DNA from: Nitrosomonadales bacterium
Lineage (GTDB): Bacteria > Pseudomonadota > Gammaproteobacteria > Burkholderiales > Gallionellaceae
Direction: 5' to 3'
Assembly: GCA_003235435.1 (NCBI GenBank)
Contig: QJWF01000204.1
Span: forward strand, 1-12,933
DNA length: 12,933 nucleotides
Below the pieces are notes generated by a model, which saw only the letters and a list, made by a program, of their open reading frames with translations, searched no databases and was not told the DNA's origin. How positions within the stretch are numbered: the first letter of the stretch is position 1; each line of letters starts with the position of its first letter. Below, in pieces: positions 1 through 7,296 of this stretch. The position numbers and the translations under genes were made by a program.

Positions 1-1740
1 CACTATCGCCACCTGCGACAATTTTGGCAAAGCTTCTCGCTCGGTTATTTCCAGCACGATACTTTCGCACGGCACGCCGGCTGCCATCACCAATTCCGGT
101 ATTCCGCGTATCCACTCGATATCCATAAAACTGCTCGGAAACAGGTTGAAGAAAAATTTGGCGCCTGGATGCGCTTTGGCGATCACTGCATGATGCGCCA
201 ATCCCTTGCGGAATACCTCACGGTCCAGTTCATGCGCCATACCCAGTTCTTCGGCAACCTCGACGAACTCCATTGCCGGCACCGCCGTATCGCCGTCGCG
301 GATGCGGCCCAGCACCTCATAGGCAACGATTTCGCCGGTGCGCACATTTGCGATTGGTTGCAGGAACGCCTCGATACGCTGATCGCGCAATGCGTTGCGC
401 AGGAAATCGCCCTGCTTGAATATGACCATCATGCTTCGATCCCCGCCGGATTCGGAGGTCATCACCTGGTCCTTGCCTTGGGACTTGGCCTTATACAACA
501 CCACATCCATCGCCGCATAAATCTGATCTTCGGTCCTGCCGTCTTCAGGGAAACTTACCATGCTGAAACTTGCGGTGATTCTTTTCTTGCCTGCCGGCAA
601 ATCGAATTCCTTTTCTGCAAGCATCTGGTGCAGCTTGTTGGCGACTTGCAGGCCTCTGGCCACCTCTGTTTCCGGCAGAATTATGGCGAACTCGTCCCCT
701 CCCAATCGCGCAAGCACATCAACCCGGCGCAATCCTGTTTCAAGCAGCATTGCGATCTGCTTGAGCACCATGTCTCCAGTCGGATGGCCATACGTGTCGT
801 TGATATACTTGAAATCATCCAGATCGACCATGATCACCGAAAACCCCCATTCGTGACGCGACTCACGGTTGATTTCGTTGTGCATGAACTCGTGGAACTT
901 TCGGCGGTTGTACAAACCAGTGAGTGGATCTCGAATCGACAATTCCTCCAGCCTGGCGCTGTAATCCTGTATCGTCGCAAGCAAGTGGTTGAAATAATCC
1001 GTAAGTAGCTTCAATTCCAGCGACCAGGTTGAACCACTGACCCGTTGACTGAAATTCATGTCTTTGGTCATTTCGCGCATTACATTTGCAAGGTTCGCGA
1101 TGGGCACAGCCACAAGATATCGCATTAAATAGTACAGGACGATGAAAACCGCCCCCATGGCGGCCAGTGTGTATGCAACTACGGTATCGATGACCTTTCC
1201 GAAAGACGTCTTGAGATATTTGACCGGATAGCTGATTTCGATCACTCCGTGCACGGCACCCACATGCGAGCGGGTATGGCATTCCAGACATTCCTGTTTA
1301 GCCAGCACAGGATAGAGATATCTGGTGGTGTCATTTTCCCCCAGGATCAGCGTATCGTGTCCGCTGGTCATGGCATGGGACAATGCACCGTCGTTCTCGA
1401 TCGCAGCCTGTCCATCCTCCTTCGAACCGAACTGGCGCGTCACGACTTCTCCGCGGTAGACGCTTATCTTCAATTCCGGAAAGCTGTTATTCAGCTCATG
1501 TATGGTCTCGGCCAGTTCCTTCCTGCTCTGGCCCTTGCGCATTACCGAGTACAGCGTCTGGAATATCAGTCTGGAAGTCTGCTGGGCATCCTGGTGGGAT
1601 AATTCAAGGACAGCATGGTCCCGCGCTATTGAGGACATCATCAATACGACAATGAAAGCGACCGCAAGCGATAAAACTGCCAGCGATACCAAGAGCCTTC
1701 CCAGGGTTATCCGGGCGGCATATTCCATCATTCTTTTCAT
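1..1740 (-). CDS. Membrane heme-c sensor GGDEF-EAL protein (cyclic-di-GMP turnover), 3' end outside window
   Basis: My translation of the minus strand gives 580 open codons running off base 1. A hydrophobic segment at residues 12-36 and another at about 182-205 enclose a periplasmic domain of about 145 residues. Near its end is one c-type heme motif, CLECH at 151-155, followed by VHGVIEISYPV; this resembles the Tll0287/DUF3365-like heme sensor family. A HAMP-like linker follows (about 206-265). The GGDEF domain has an intact GGDEF at 347-351 and an inhibitory RxxD site (RRVD, 338-341), so diguanylate cyclase activity with product inhibition is likely. The EAL domain has EVL at 475-477 in place of EAL, plus a conserved Asn at 532 and ExxE at 564-567, so phosphodiesterase activity is possible; later motifs are off the window. 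The start at 1740 is uncertain because MKRMM offers three nearby ATGs and no strong Shine-Dalgarno. It lies 80 bp beyond the clsB-like gene on the same strand and may have its own promoter. Confidence 0.9.
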   Translation of the reverse strand, partial: MKRMMEYAARITLGRLLVSLAVLSLAVAFIVVLMMSSIARDHAVLELSHQDAQQTSRLIFQTLYSVMRKGQSRKELAETIHELNNSFPELKISVYRGEVVTRQFGSKEDGQAAIENDGALSHAMTSGHDTLILGENDTTRYLYPVLAKQECLECHTRSHVGAVHGVIEISYPVKYLKTSFGKVIDTVVAYTLAAMGAVFIVLYYLMRYLVAVPIANLANVMREMTKDMNFSQRVSGSTWSLELKLLTDYFNHLLATIQDYSARLEELSIRDPLTGLYNRRKFHEFMHNEINRESRHEWGFSVIMVDLDDFKYINDTYGHPTGDMVLKQIAMLLETGLRRVDVLARLGGDEFAIILPETEVARGLQVANKLHQMLAEKEFDLPAGKKRITASFSMVSFPEDGRTEDQIYAAMDVVLYKAKSQGKDQVMTSESGGDRSMMVIFKQGDFLRNALRDQRIEAFLQPIANVRTGEIVAYEVLGRIRDGDTAVPAMEFVEVAEELGMAHELDREVFRKGLAHHAVIAKAHPGAKFFFNLFPSSFMDIEWIRGIPELVMAAGVPCESIVLEITEREALPKLSQVAIV

Positions 1741-1820
1741 CGTGGATTGTCCATTATGATCGGCGCACTTGCCGAAAAATACTCTGTTTCCCGGCGCTGA
1801 GCAAAGCGAACCGTCGAAAA

Positions 1821-2999
1821 TCAGATAGACTTGCCATATCCGAGCAAGCCGATCAGCAGGCGCACCACCACATAACTGAAGCGCGCAACCAGCCGATCAA
1901 GCCAGCTTCGCGCCAAACCATACTCATCGCCCACACGGACTGAATCCCGGGCGATGGCCTCAAGCAAACTCGAACGCAACTCCCCGGAAAACTCGGCATG
2001 CAGCACTGAAAGATTGGCCTCGAGCGCCAGCAACAAACTGAATGGATCGATATTGGAGGATCCCACGGTTGCCCATGATCCGTCGACCACTGCCACTTTG
2101 GCATGAAGGTAGCTGGCCTGATACTCGTATATCTCGACACCCGCTTCCAGCAATTCATCATAAAGAGCATGTGTCGCGTAATGCTGGATCCAGTATTCCA
2201 CCCTTCCCTGCAACAGCAGCACCACGCGTACGCCACGACTGGAGGCCTTGATCAATGCCTGGCGAAAACTTCTTCCGGGAAGAAAGTAAGCGTTGGCGAG
2301 AATGATCTCGCGCTGGGCGCCTTCTATGGCATCCAGATATTTCCGTTCGATATCGCGGCGATGTCGCACGTTATCGCGCAATAAAAGTGTTATATCGGGC
2401 GACGCCGGGGGTTTTGCTGAGTTTCTGACCAGCCTTTTTATACTCTTCCCGCGCCGGCGCAAGCTGGCCCACGATACCACGCTCCACAAATGGCGCATAG
2501 CCGCGTGAATTTCGCCTGCGACCGATCCCTTTACGCGTACCGCGTAATCCAGCTGGGGCGCGGAGAGATTGGAGTGTCTTGGTATATCGTTGACGATATT
2601 GATACCGCCGACATATGCCACTTTTGCATCCATCACCGCCATCTTGCGGTGCATTCGGCGCAGCCTGCGGTGCCGATTGCGCCGCAGTGTGAATGGAGAT
2701 ATCTCGCGCCGGAACCAGCGGACCTGAACTTTACCGGCGCTCAAATCGTCCAGCCATTGCCGGGGCAATTCTGAAGAGCCAAAACCATCCAGCAGCAAAC
2801 GCACCGACACACCACGTGCCGCGGCGCGCTGCAATGCGTCTGCAATCATTCTTCCGGTCTGGTCTGCGGCAAATATATATGTTTCCAGATAGATCGAATG
2901 ACGTGCCGCATCGATATCTGCGCACAAGCTTGGAAAATACTCCGTTCCGCTTTGCAACAAAGCAAGGTGATTACCGGAAATAACATGGGGGACATTCAT
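1821..2999 (-). CDS. clsB: Phospholipase D-family cardiolipin synthase (ClsB-like)
   Basis: The 392-residue protein has two PLD catalytic motifs: HRKMAVMD at 117-124 (H117, K119, D124), followed by GGIN, and HAKVAVVD at 299-306 (H299, K301, D306), followed by GSSNIDPFS. This duplicated HxKx4D layout defines the PLD-type cardiolipin synthases, which join phospholipids to make cardiolipin at the inner membrane. E. coli ClsB (YbhO) is about 413 residues, so the length fits. There is no strong N-terminal membrane segment, as in ClsB and unlike ClsA. Its ATG overlaps the stop of the upstream YbhP-like gene (ATGA, 2996-2999), implying translational coupling. The same pair, ybhP and ybhO, is adjacent in E. 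coli, which supports the assignment. A hydrophobic C-terminal end (residues about 373-390) may aid membrane association. Another PLD-superfamily transferase is the main alternative. Confidence 0.88.
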   Translation of the reverse strand: MNVPHVISGNHLALLQSGTEYFPSLCADIDAARHSIYLETYIFAADQTGRMIADALQRAAARGVSVRLLLDGFGSSELPRQWLDDLSAGKVQVRWFRREISPFTLRRNRHRRLRRMHRKMAVMDAKVAYVGGINIVNDIPRHSNLSAPQLDYAVRVKGSVAGEIHAAMRHLWSVVSWASLRRRGKSIKRLVRNSAKPPASPDITLLLRDNVRHRRDIERKYLDAIEGAQREIILANAYFLPGRSFRQALIKASSRGVRVVLLLQGRVEYWIQHYATHALYDELLEAGVEIYEYQASYLHAKVAVVDGSWATVGSSNIDPFSLLLALEANLSVLHAEFSGELRSSLLEAIARDSVRVGDEYGLARSWLDRLVARFSYVVVRLLIGLLGYGKSI

Positions 3000-3760
3000 G
3001 CAGTTTCAGCCGGGTCATGCCGTTTAAGCCTGGTCGATAACGCGGCATGGTCTGACAGTCGCTGCCATTCTCCTCCCACATGCACTTCGCTGTGAAGAAC
3101 ACCGAAGCCGCGCACATAGATGCGGTCCAGGCGCAATATAGGCAAGCCTGCCGGAAAACTGCGTGCCGGACTGCCGCCGTGAAGATGGAATACATCACGC
3201 ACCTGCAGCTCACTTTCGAGGGTATGGCTCATCTGATTTCGCCAATCATTGAAATCACCGGCTATGATGAGTAGCGCTCCGGTTGGCACAGTATTCTTGA
3301 CATGTTCTATCAGCATGCGCGTCTGTTCGCGCCTGCCCTTGGCAAACAACCCAAAATGGACACACAAACAGTGCACGCTCTGCTGTCCAGACAGCTCTAT
3401 CTCGCAATGCAACAGTCCGCGCTTTTCAAAGCGATGCGCGGATACATCCTTGTTCGAGGACTGCAGTATCGGGAAGCGGCTCAAAATCGCATTGCCGTGA
3501 TGACCCACCTCGTACACCGAGTTTTTTCCATAGGCGCAATGCGGCCAGACTTCCTCCGCGATGAATTCGTGCTGAGAGCTGTCCGGATAGTTGTGAAAGC
3601 GCTGCGAATGAAGCGTGTGCTCGCCCTGAGCTTCCTGCAAAAAAACGATGTCCGCACCCAATTTGCGCAATCTGTCGCGCAATTCGTGCAACACCACACG
3701 CCGGTTGAAATGTGATAACCCTTTGTGGATGTTGTATGTTGCGATGGTCAGAGTACTCAT
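2996..3760 (-). CDS. Endonuclease/exonuclease/phosphatase-family protein (YbhP-like)
   Basis: This 254-residue protein carries the EEP-fold signatures in order: TYNIHKG near the N-terminus, FLQEAQGEH (metal-binding Glu), IIAGDFNDWRN in the middle, LDRIYV and finally LSDHAAL (catalytic Asp-His). These residues form the Mg-dependent phosphodiesterase site shared by DNase I, exonuclease III and sphingomyelinases. The closest familiar relative is E. coli YbhP, about 253 residues, encoded next to ybhO as here; its substrate is not known to me. I chose ATG at 3760 over the TTG two codons upstream (3766), because the ATG has a GGGG stretch about 6 nt before it. The gap to nadA is then 12 bp. The stop overlaps the ClsB-like start. 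With a lipid enzyme next door, a phospholipid-related substrate is an inference only. Confidence 0.85.
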   Translation of the reverse strand: MSTLTIATYNIHKGLSHFNRRVVLHELRDRLRKLGADIVFLQEAQGEHTLHSQRFHNYPDSSQHEFIAEEVWPHCAYGKNSVYEVGHHGNAILSRFPILQSSNKDVSAHRFEKRGLLHCEIELSGQQSVHCLCVHFGLFAKGRREQTRMLIEHVKNTVPTGALLIIAGDFNDWRNQMSHTLESELQVRDVFHLHGGSPARSFPAGLPILRLDRIYVRGFGVLHSEVHVGGEWQRLSDHAALSTRLKRHDPAETA

Positions 3761-3772
3761 CGGCAACCCCGA

Positions 3773-4858
3773 TCACGCATTGCCGATACCCCGTGTAGGC
3801 AGATTGATCTGCCTGGCAAAATCCAGCATGCGCTGTATAGGCAGCGCGGCACGCTGGATGGTAACCGGATCGACGAGTATCTCGTTCTTGCCGGTTTCCA
3901 ACGCCTCTGCCAGATTGCACAGTCCGTTCATCGCCATCCAAGGGCAGTGCGCGCAGCTCTTGCAGGTCGCGCCTCTGCCAGCTGTAGGTGCTTCGAGAAA
4001 TGTCTTTTGAGGCGACAGGTTGCGCATCTTGTGCAGAATGCCGTTGTCTGTGGCGACGATGAATTCGTCCGCCATCAGCTGCTGCGAAGCCTTGATGAGC
4101 TGAGTGGTGGAGCCGACGACGTCGGCAAGCGCTATCACCGATTCGGGTGACTCGGGATGCACCAGCACTCTGGCCCTGGGGTGCTGCGCCTTCAGCGCTT
4201 GCAACTCTCTGGTCTTGAACTCGTCATGCACCATGCAGGAGCCTTGCCACATCAGCATGTCCGCACCGGTTTGCTGCTTGATGTAATTTCCAAGATGCCT
4301 ATCAGGCGCCCACAGTATTTTCTCGCCTTGTTCCCTGAGATGCCTGACGATGGGCAGCGCGATCGAACTGGTCACCATCCAGTCGGCACGAGCCTTGACC
4401 GCAGCGCTGGTATTGGCGTACACCACTACAGTGCGGTCGGGGTGTGCATCACAGAAAGCGGCGAACTCGCCGGCTGGACAACCGAGATCCAGCGAACAGT
4501 TCGCGTCAAGATCCGGCATCAGGACACGTTTTTCCGGATTGAGTATCTTTGCAGTCTCACCCATGAAACGCACCCCGGCGACAACTATGGTCTTGGCCGG
4601 ATGCTCGTGACCAAATTTCGCCATGTCCAGCGAATCAGAAACGATACCGCCGGTTGCTTCAGCCAGGTCCTGCAAATCAGGATGAACATAATAATGCGCT
4701 ACCAGCACCGCACTCTGTTCGAGCAACATGCGCTTGACGCGCGCAACAAGTTCGGCCTTTTCCAGCATATCCGGTTCGCGCGGCACCTTCGCCCATGCAA
4801 CTTCTGTCGGGCATCCCGGATGATCATACGAGATTTGTATATCGCTAGAGCGGATCAT
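3773..4858 (-). CDS. nadA: Quinolinate synthase A
   Basis: NadA condenses iminoaspartate (from NadB) with dihydroxyacetone phosphate to make quinolinate, the NAD precursor, using a [4Fe-4S] cluster in the cytoplasm. The 361-residue product matches E. coli NadA closely as I recall it, including [34 protein letters not shown] and [18 protein letters not shown]. The likely cluster ligands are C121, C208 and C305, at a constant +8 offset from E. coli C113, C200 and C297. The C299xxC302xxC305 motif is complete. The start overlaps the end of the cyclic-nucleotide-binding gene by 14 bp, and the YbhP-like gene follows after 12 bp. The N-terminus is slightly longer than in E. coli; an internal Met31 exists but the longer start fits the family. 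Other NAD-synthesis genes (nadB, nadC) are not in the window. Confidence 0.97.
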   Translation of the reverse strand: MIRSSDIQISYDHPGCPTEVAWAKVPREPDMLEKAELVARVKRMLLEQSAVLVAHYYVHPDLQDLAEATGGIVSDSLDMAKFGHEHPAKTIVVAGVRFMGETAKILNPEKRVLMPDLDANCSLDLGCPAGEFAAFCDAHPDRTVVVYANTSAAVKARADWMVTSSIALPIVRHLREQGEKILWAPDRHLGNYIKQQTGADMLMWQGSCMVHDEFKTRELQALKAQHPRARVLVHPESPESVIALADVVGSTTQLIKASQQLMADEFIVATDNGILHKMRNLSPQKTFLEAPTAGRGATCKSCAHCPWMAMNGLCNLAEALETGKNEILVDPVTIQRAALPIQRMLDFARQINLPTRGIGNA

Positions 4859-6014
4859 GGCCGGTGGTGAAATCCAGACGATTCATCAAGCTGTCGATAC
4901 GCCGGCTGGACAGCAGCGCTCGTTTGACCTGCCCACGCAATAACGCTTCAACCACATGCAGGCGCATTTGTGTCGATGAAAACTCGACATCCATGGGTTC
5001 AACCACCAACAATTCACAGTCTGTCTCCGCCACCACCTGTGCGGAACGCAGTGGCTCGTGCTCCGACAAATACGCGAACTCGCCAAAAAACTCCCCCCAA
5101 CCCAGACAAGCCAGCACCTGTTTGTTTTTGATGATCTTTACCGAGCCGGTAACTATTATGAAGAAAGGCATGCCGACTTCACCCTCATTCAAAATTATTT
5201 CCCCTGTCCGCACGTTCTGCCATTTCGCAATGGCCAGGAAATGAAGGAGTTCGGCATTGGCAAAACCCTTGAAGAATTCAAGCACCCTCAGTTTTTTGTA
5301 ATTCGGATTGGCGTACGATTCCTTTTCTTCCCCCGCATTGGTATCCTCCCTGTGCGGTGCAGCATTCAACTGCACCTGGAAACTTCGCAGTTTTAACGTA
5401 TTGTCAAGAATCAAATGCTGGTCATGCAGAGCCTGATTCAACTGGTTGAGATTGTCGAGCGAACCGTGCAGCTTGATTCCAGCACCTGCTTTCACGGCAG
5501 GCTCCCGCATGTTTTCCTCGGTTCTCCGATGCTTGTCCTGCTCAAAGTCGGCCACTTGCTGTTCCAGCCTGTGGCAGATTGCTTCGACTTCCTTCTGCCG
5601 TGCCCTGGTCGCATCAAGTTGTGCGCGAACCTCAGCCAGTTCCCGTTCCAGCTCGATCCGCCGCCTGTTCTCCTTCCCGTCATCATCCGGCAACGGCCCT
5701 GTTTTCTTGGGCTGTGGGTTGATCTCCAGGGTCTGCTGGTATTGTTCCTGGCTGGCATCACCGGACTCTTCCGTTGCGGCAGCGCGATCGGTTACGGTTT
5801 GTTCAGCAATGAGATCCTCGGCCAAAAGCTGCGCGAATATTTCGCCCAAACGCACCTGAACGCTGGGAGGAACCTTGTCAGATATGGCATCGACGCTGGT
5901 GATACCGTCAATCAATTCAAGCAGGCGCCTGGCATCGCCGCTGATATTCCCGTACGGGACACCAAGAAACGTGTTGCCCTGATCGGTCCTGATGTAGATT
6001 GTAGATTTTGTCAT
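4845..6014 (-). CDS. Coiled-coil protein with C-terminal cyclic-nucleotide-binding (CAP_ED-like) domain
   Basis: With the start at 6014 the product is 389 residues. Residues 1-75 form a small domain of the type T-x-x-G ... LLELIDG ... LAEDLIAEQ, often seen at the N-terminus of betaproteobacterial signalling proteins. A polar linker (about 76-115) leads to a charged coiled coil (about 116-170). Residues about 245-345 are a cyclic-nucleotide-binding domain with [19 protein letters not shown]312, R323 and S324 sit where CAP has its phosphate-binding cassette, so nucleotide binding is plausible. No DNA-binding domain or enzyme domain follows. The frame extends upstream to 6233, but that part lies inside nudB; the ATG at 6014 begins 5 bp after the nudB stop and is preceded by GGAGTAGGG. 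It overlaps nadA by 14 bp. The function is unknown; a sensor or scaffold using cAMP or c-di-GMP is inference. Confidence 0.82.
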   Translation of the reverse strand: MTKSTIYIRTDQGNTFLGVPYGNISGDARRLLELIDGITSVDAISDKVPPSVQVRLGEIFAQLLAEDLIAEQTVTDRAAATEESGDASQEQYQQTLEINPQPKKTGPLPDDDGKENRRRIELERELAEVRAQLDATRARQKEVEAICHRLEQQVADFEQDKHRRTEENMREPAVKAGAGIKLHGSLDNLNQLNQALHDQHLILDNTLKLRSFQVQLNAAPHREDTNAGEEKESYANPNYKKLRVLEFFKGFANAELLHFLAIAKWQNVRTGEIILNEGEVGMPFFIIVTGSVKIIKNKQVLACLGWGEFFGEFAYLSEHEPLRSAQVVAETDCELLVVEPMDVEFSSTQMRLHVVEALLRGQVKRALLSSRRIDSLMNRLDFTTGHDPL

Positions 6015-6019
6015 ATACC

Positions 6020-6523
6020 CTACTCCGCACTGTGGCATGAATGTTCTGGCAACTGCAGAATTGCCGCCCGATTGCTGGAAGAAAAAACTGCTTCCGCTGC
6101 ATCCTGCCATGGCAGCCACCGATAATTCAAGTGCTCTCGCGCCGCAAGTTGGATGGGGACAACCCCGGGGAGTTCCAGTCCGAACACGTGCTCGGTGTTG
6201 TGGGTAATATCTGGCGGGTAACGGAATCGCCAATGCGGATAGATCTCATAGACATTTTGCGTGTGCCAGTCGGTCAACCGGTAATGAACGGCATCCAGCC
6301 CTGTTTCTTCGCGAACCTCGCGTACCGCAGTCTCGAAGAACGTTTCTCCACGCTCACAACTGCCCGTCACAGACTGCCAATAACCGGGATGATCCGCGCG
6401 CTCCAGCAACAAAACCTGAAGGTCTTTGGCGTGCTTATCGGAGCCGCCGTTTCCGTGCTGAGTTGCTTGGCCGGCAGTATATACAATCACCAGCACCGAC
6501 ACCGGTTGTTTGTATCTTTTCAT
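6020..6523 (-). CDS. nudB: Dihydroneopterin triphosphate diphosphatase (Nudix)
   Basis: NudB removes pyrophosphate from dihydroneopterin triphosphate, the first dedicated step towards folate after GTP cyclohydrolase I. The 167-residue protein has a perfect Nudix box: G54, x5, E60, x7, then R68-E69-V-R-E72-E73-T-G75-L. The family-specific context PVSVLVIVY near the N-terminus, YWQSVTGS before the box, and RYPPDITHNTEH and HLNYRWL after it match E. coli NudB. Compared with that protein there is an extra Gly/His-rich loop of roughly 15 residues (about 17-34). In E. coli nudB also lies downstream of aspS; here the RNase and barstar genes are inserted between them. The start codon directly abuts the barstar stop (TAA then ATG, no gap), so translation is probably coupled. 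Confidence 0.93.
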   Translation of the reverse strand: MKRYKQPVSVLVIVYTAGQATQHGNGGSDKHAKDLQVLLLERADHPGYWQSVTGSCERGETFFETAVREVREETGLDAVHYRLTDWHTQNVYEIYPHWRFRYPPDITHNTEHVFGLELPGVVPIQLAAREHLNYRWLPWQDAAEAVFSSSNRAAILQLPEHSCHSAE

Positions 6524-6919
6524 TTAGGCAAAGAATATCCAGAACGGCCTGTTGCGCTGCCGCCAATATGCCGCCGTATCTGCGAAGATGTCCTGCGCGA
6601 TCTCTCTGTCGTTGGCGGAAAGTCCAAGTGTGCCGGTGGCATTGCGCAACAACAGCACGTACCCTTCCGACTTCAGCCATGACAAGTCACACAATGCATC
6701 GGCCAAAGCATCCCAATTCGCACCGAACCCGGGAGGGAAATCGGCCGCTCTTGCCAATGCATCGAGCAGATTCCGTTTTCCCCTGATGTCCTTGAGATCG
6801 GCATCGAGCAGCTTAAAACCGGCCGAATCGGCCGCCTTGCTCAATTCATCCACGCCGCACCCAAGAGAATAGATTCCTGCAGCTTGCGGATCGTCCAATC
6901 GTTGTGCCAGTGTGTTCAT
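6524..6919 (-). CDS. Barstar-family ribonuclease inhibitor
   Basis: Barstar proteins are small cytoplasmic inhibitors that plug the active site of a partner guanyl-specific RNase and protect the producing cell. This 131-residue protein contains FKLLDADLKDI, then FPPGFGANWDALADALCDL, and ends with FWIFFA. The segment GFGANWDALAD aligns with YYGENLDALWD of Bacillus barstar; D70 and D74 correspond to barstar D35 and D39, and D39 is the residue that enters the barnase active site. The N-terminal extension (about 30 residues) is longer than in the 90-residue Bacillus protein, as in many proteobacterial barstars. A longer frame begins at 6994, but I chose ATG at 6919 because it overlaps the RNase stop as ATGA. 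Coupling to the RNase gene just upstream strongly supports a cognate pair. Confidence 0.88.
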   Translation of the reverse strand: MNTLAQRLDDPQAAGIYSLGCGVDELSKAADSAGFKLLDADLKDIRGKRNLLDALARAADFPPGFGANWDALADALCDLSWLKSEGYVLLLRNATGTLGLSANDREIAQDIFADTAAYWRQRNRPFWIFFA

Positions 6920-7296
6920 GGCTGTTCCCGAATGCGTTTGAAGGTCAGGTAATGATCCGCGCTGTAATAACACTCCGGAAGAGGGCCGCCACACACGATG
7001 CGACGGCCACCACGATTACGAACGCCTGGAGTCTTTACTGTGTACTCCCGGTAATAGCCACGAGCCTGCCTGGGCAATATCCGCTCGTAATTCCTGAACT
7101 CGGCACCATCTCGGTCATAGGGGAACGGGCCACCCCGTTTGATAACGCGCAACGTATCGCGTGCCTCGGCTGGAAGCTCGTCCGCAGCAATGACCGGCAA
7201 GGCATTCCTAACCACAGAATCAGCCCCGAGCGCAGGTATGAATGCCAGCGCAGAATACAACAGCAGTACCGTATGTATCTTGCGTACCGCACTCAA
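6916..7296 (-). CDS. Secreted guanyl-specific ribonuclease (RNase Sa/barnase family)
   Basis: This 126-residue protein has a Sec-type signal peptide (residues 1-25: basic start, hydrophobic core, ALGA before the mature part). The rest aligns without gaps to Streptomyces RNase Sa as I recall it: [35 protein letters not shown] and DHYLTF. Catalytic residues are all present: E84, R95, R99 and H115, at a constant +30 offset from RNase Sa E54, R65, R69 and H85. Such enzymes cut single-stranded RNA after guanine. Cysteines C102 and C109 could form a local disulfide. The start is TTG, overlapping the aspS stop as TTGA (7293-7296), with GGAGG about 10 nt upstream. Barstar follows with an ATGA overlap. 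An exported toxin with intracellular immunity, or an RNA-scavenging enzyme, are the two main readings. Confidence 0.9.
   Translation of the reverse strand: MSAVRKIHTVLLLYSALAFIPALGADSVVRNALPVIAADELPAEARDTLRVIKRGGPFPYDRDGAEFRNYERILPRQARGYYREYTVKTPGVRNRGGRRIVCGGPLPECYYSADHYLTFKRIREQP

Noticed and set aside
169..1008. 279-codon plus-strand frame
   Set aside because: It is antisense to the GGDEF-EAL gene, whose motifs read cleanly on the minus strand.
1760..1775. Hairpin TCGGC-N6-GCCGA between the clsB-like and GGDEF-EAL genes
   Set aside because: On the minus strand the T-run precedes the stem rather than following it, and on the plus strand A's follow; it does not form an intrinsic terminator.
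5415..6125. 236-codon plus-strand frame
   Set aside because: It is antisense to the cyclic-nucleotide-binding gene and the end of nudB, with no domain of its own.
6015..6233. Upstream extension of the cyclic-nucleotide-binding gene
   Set aside because: The extra 73 codons lie inside nudB and give low-complexity residues; ATG at 6014 just after the nudB stop is the natural start.
6920..6994. Upstream extension of the barstar gene
   Set aside because: It lies within the RNase coding region; the ATGA junction at 6916-6919 fits the barstar start better.
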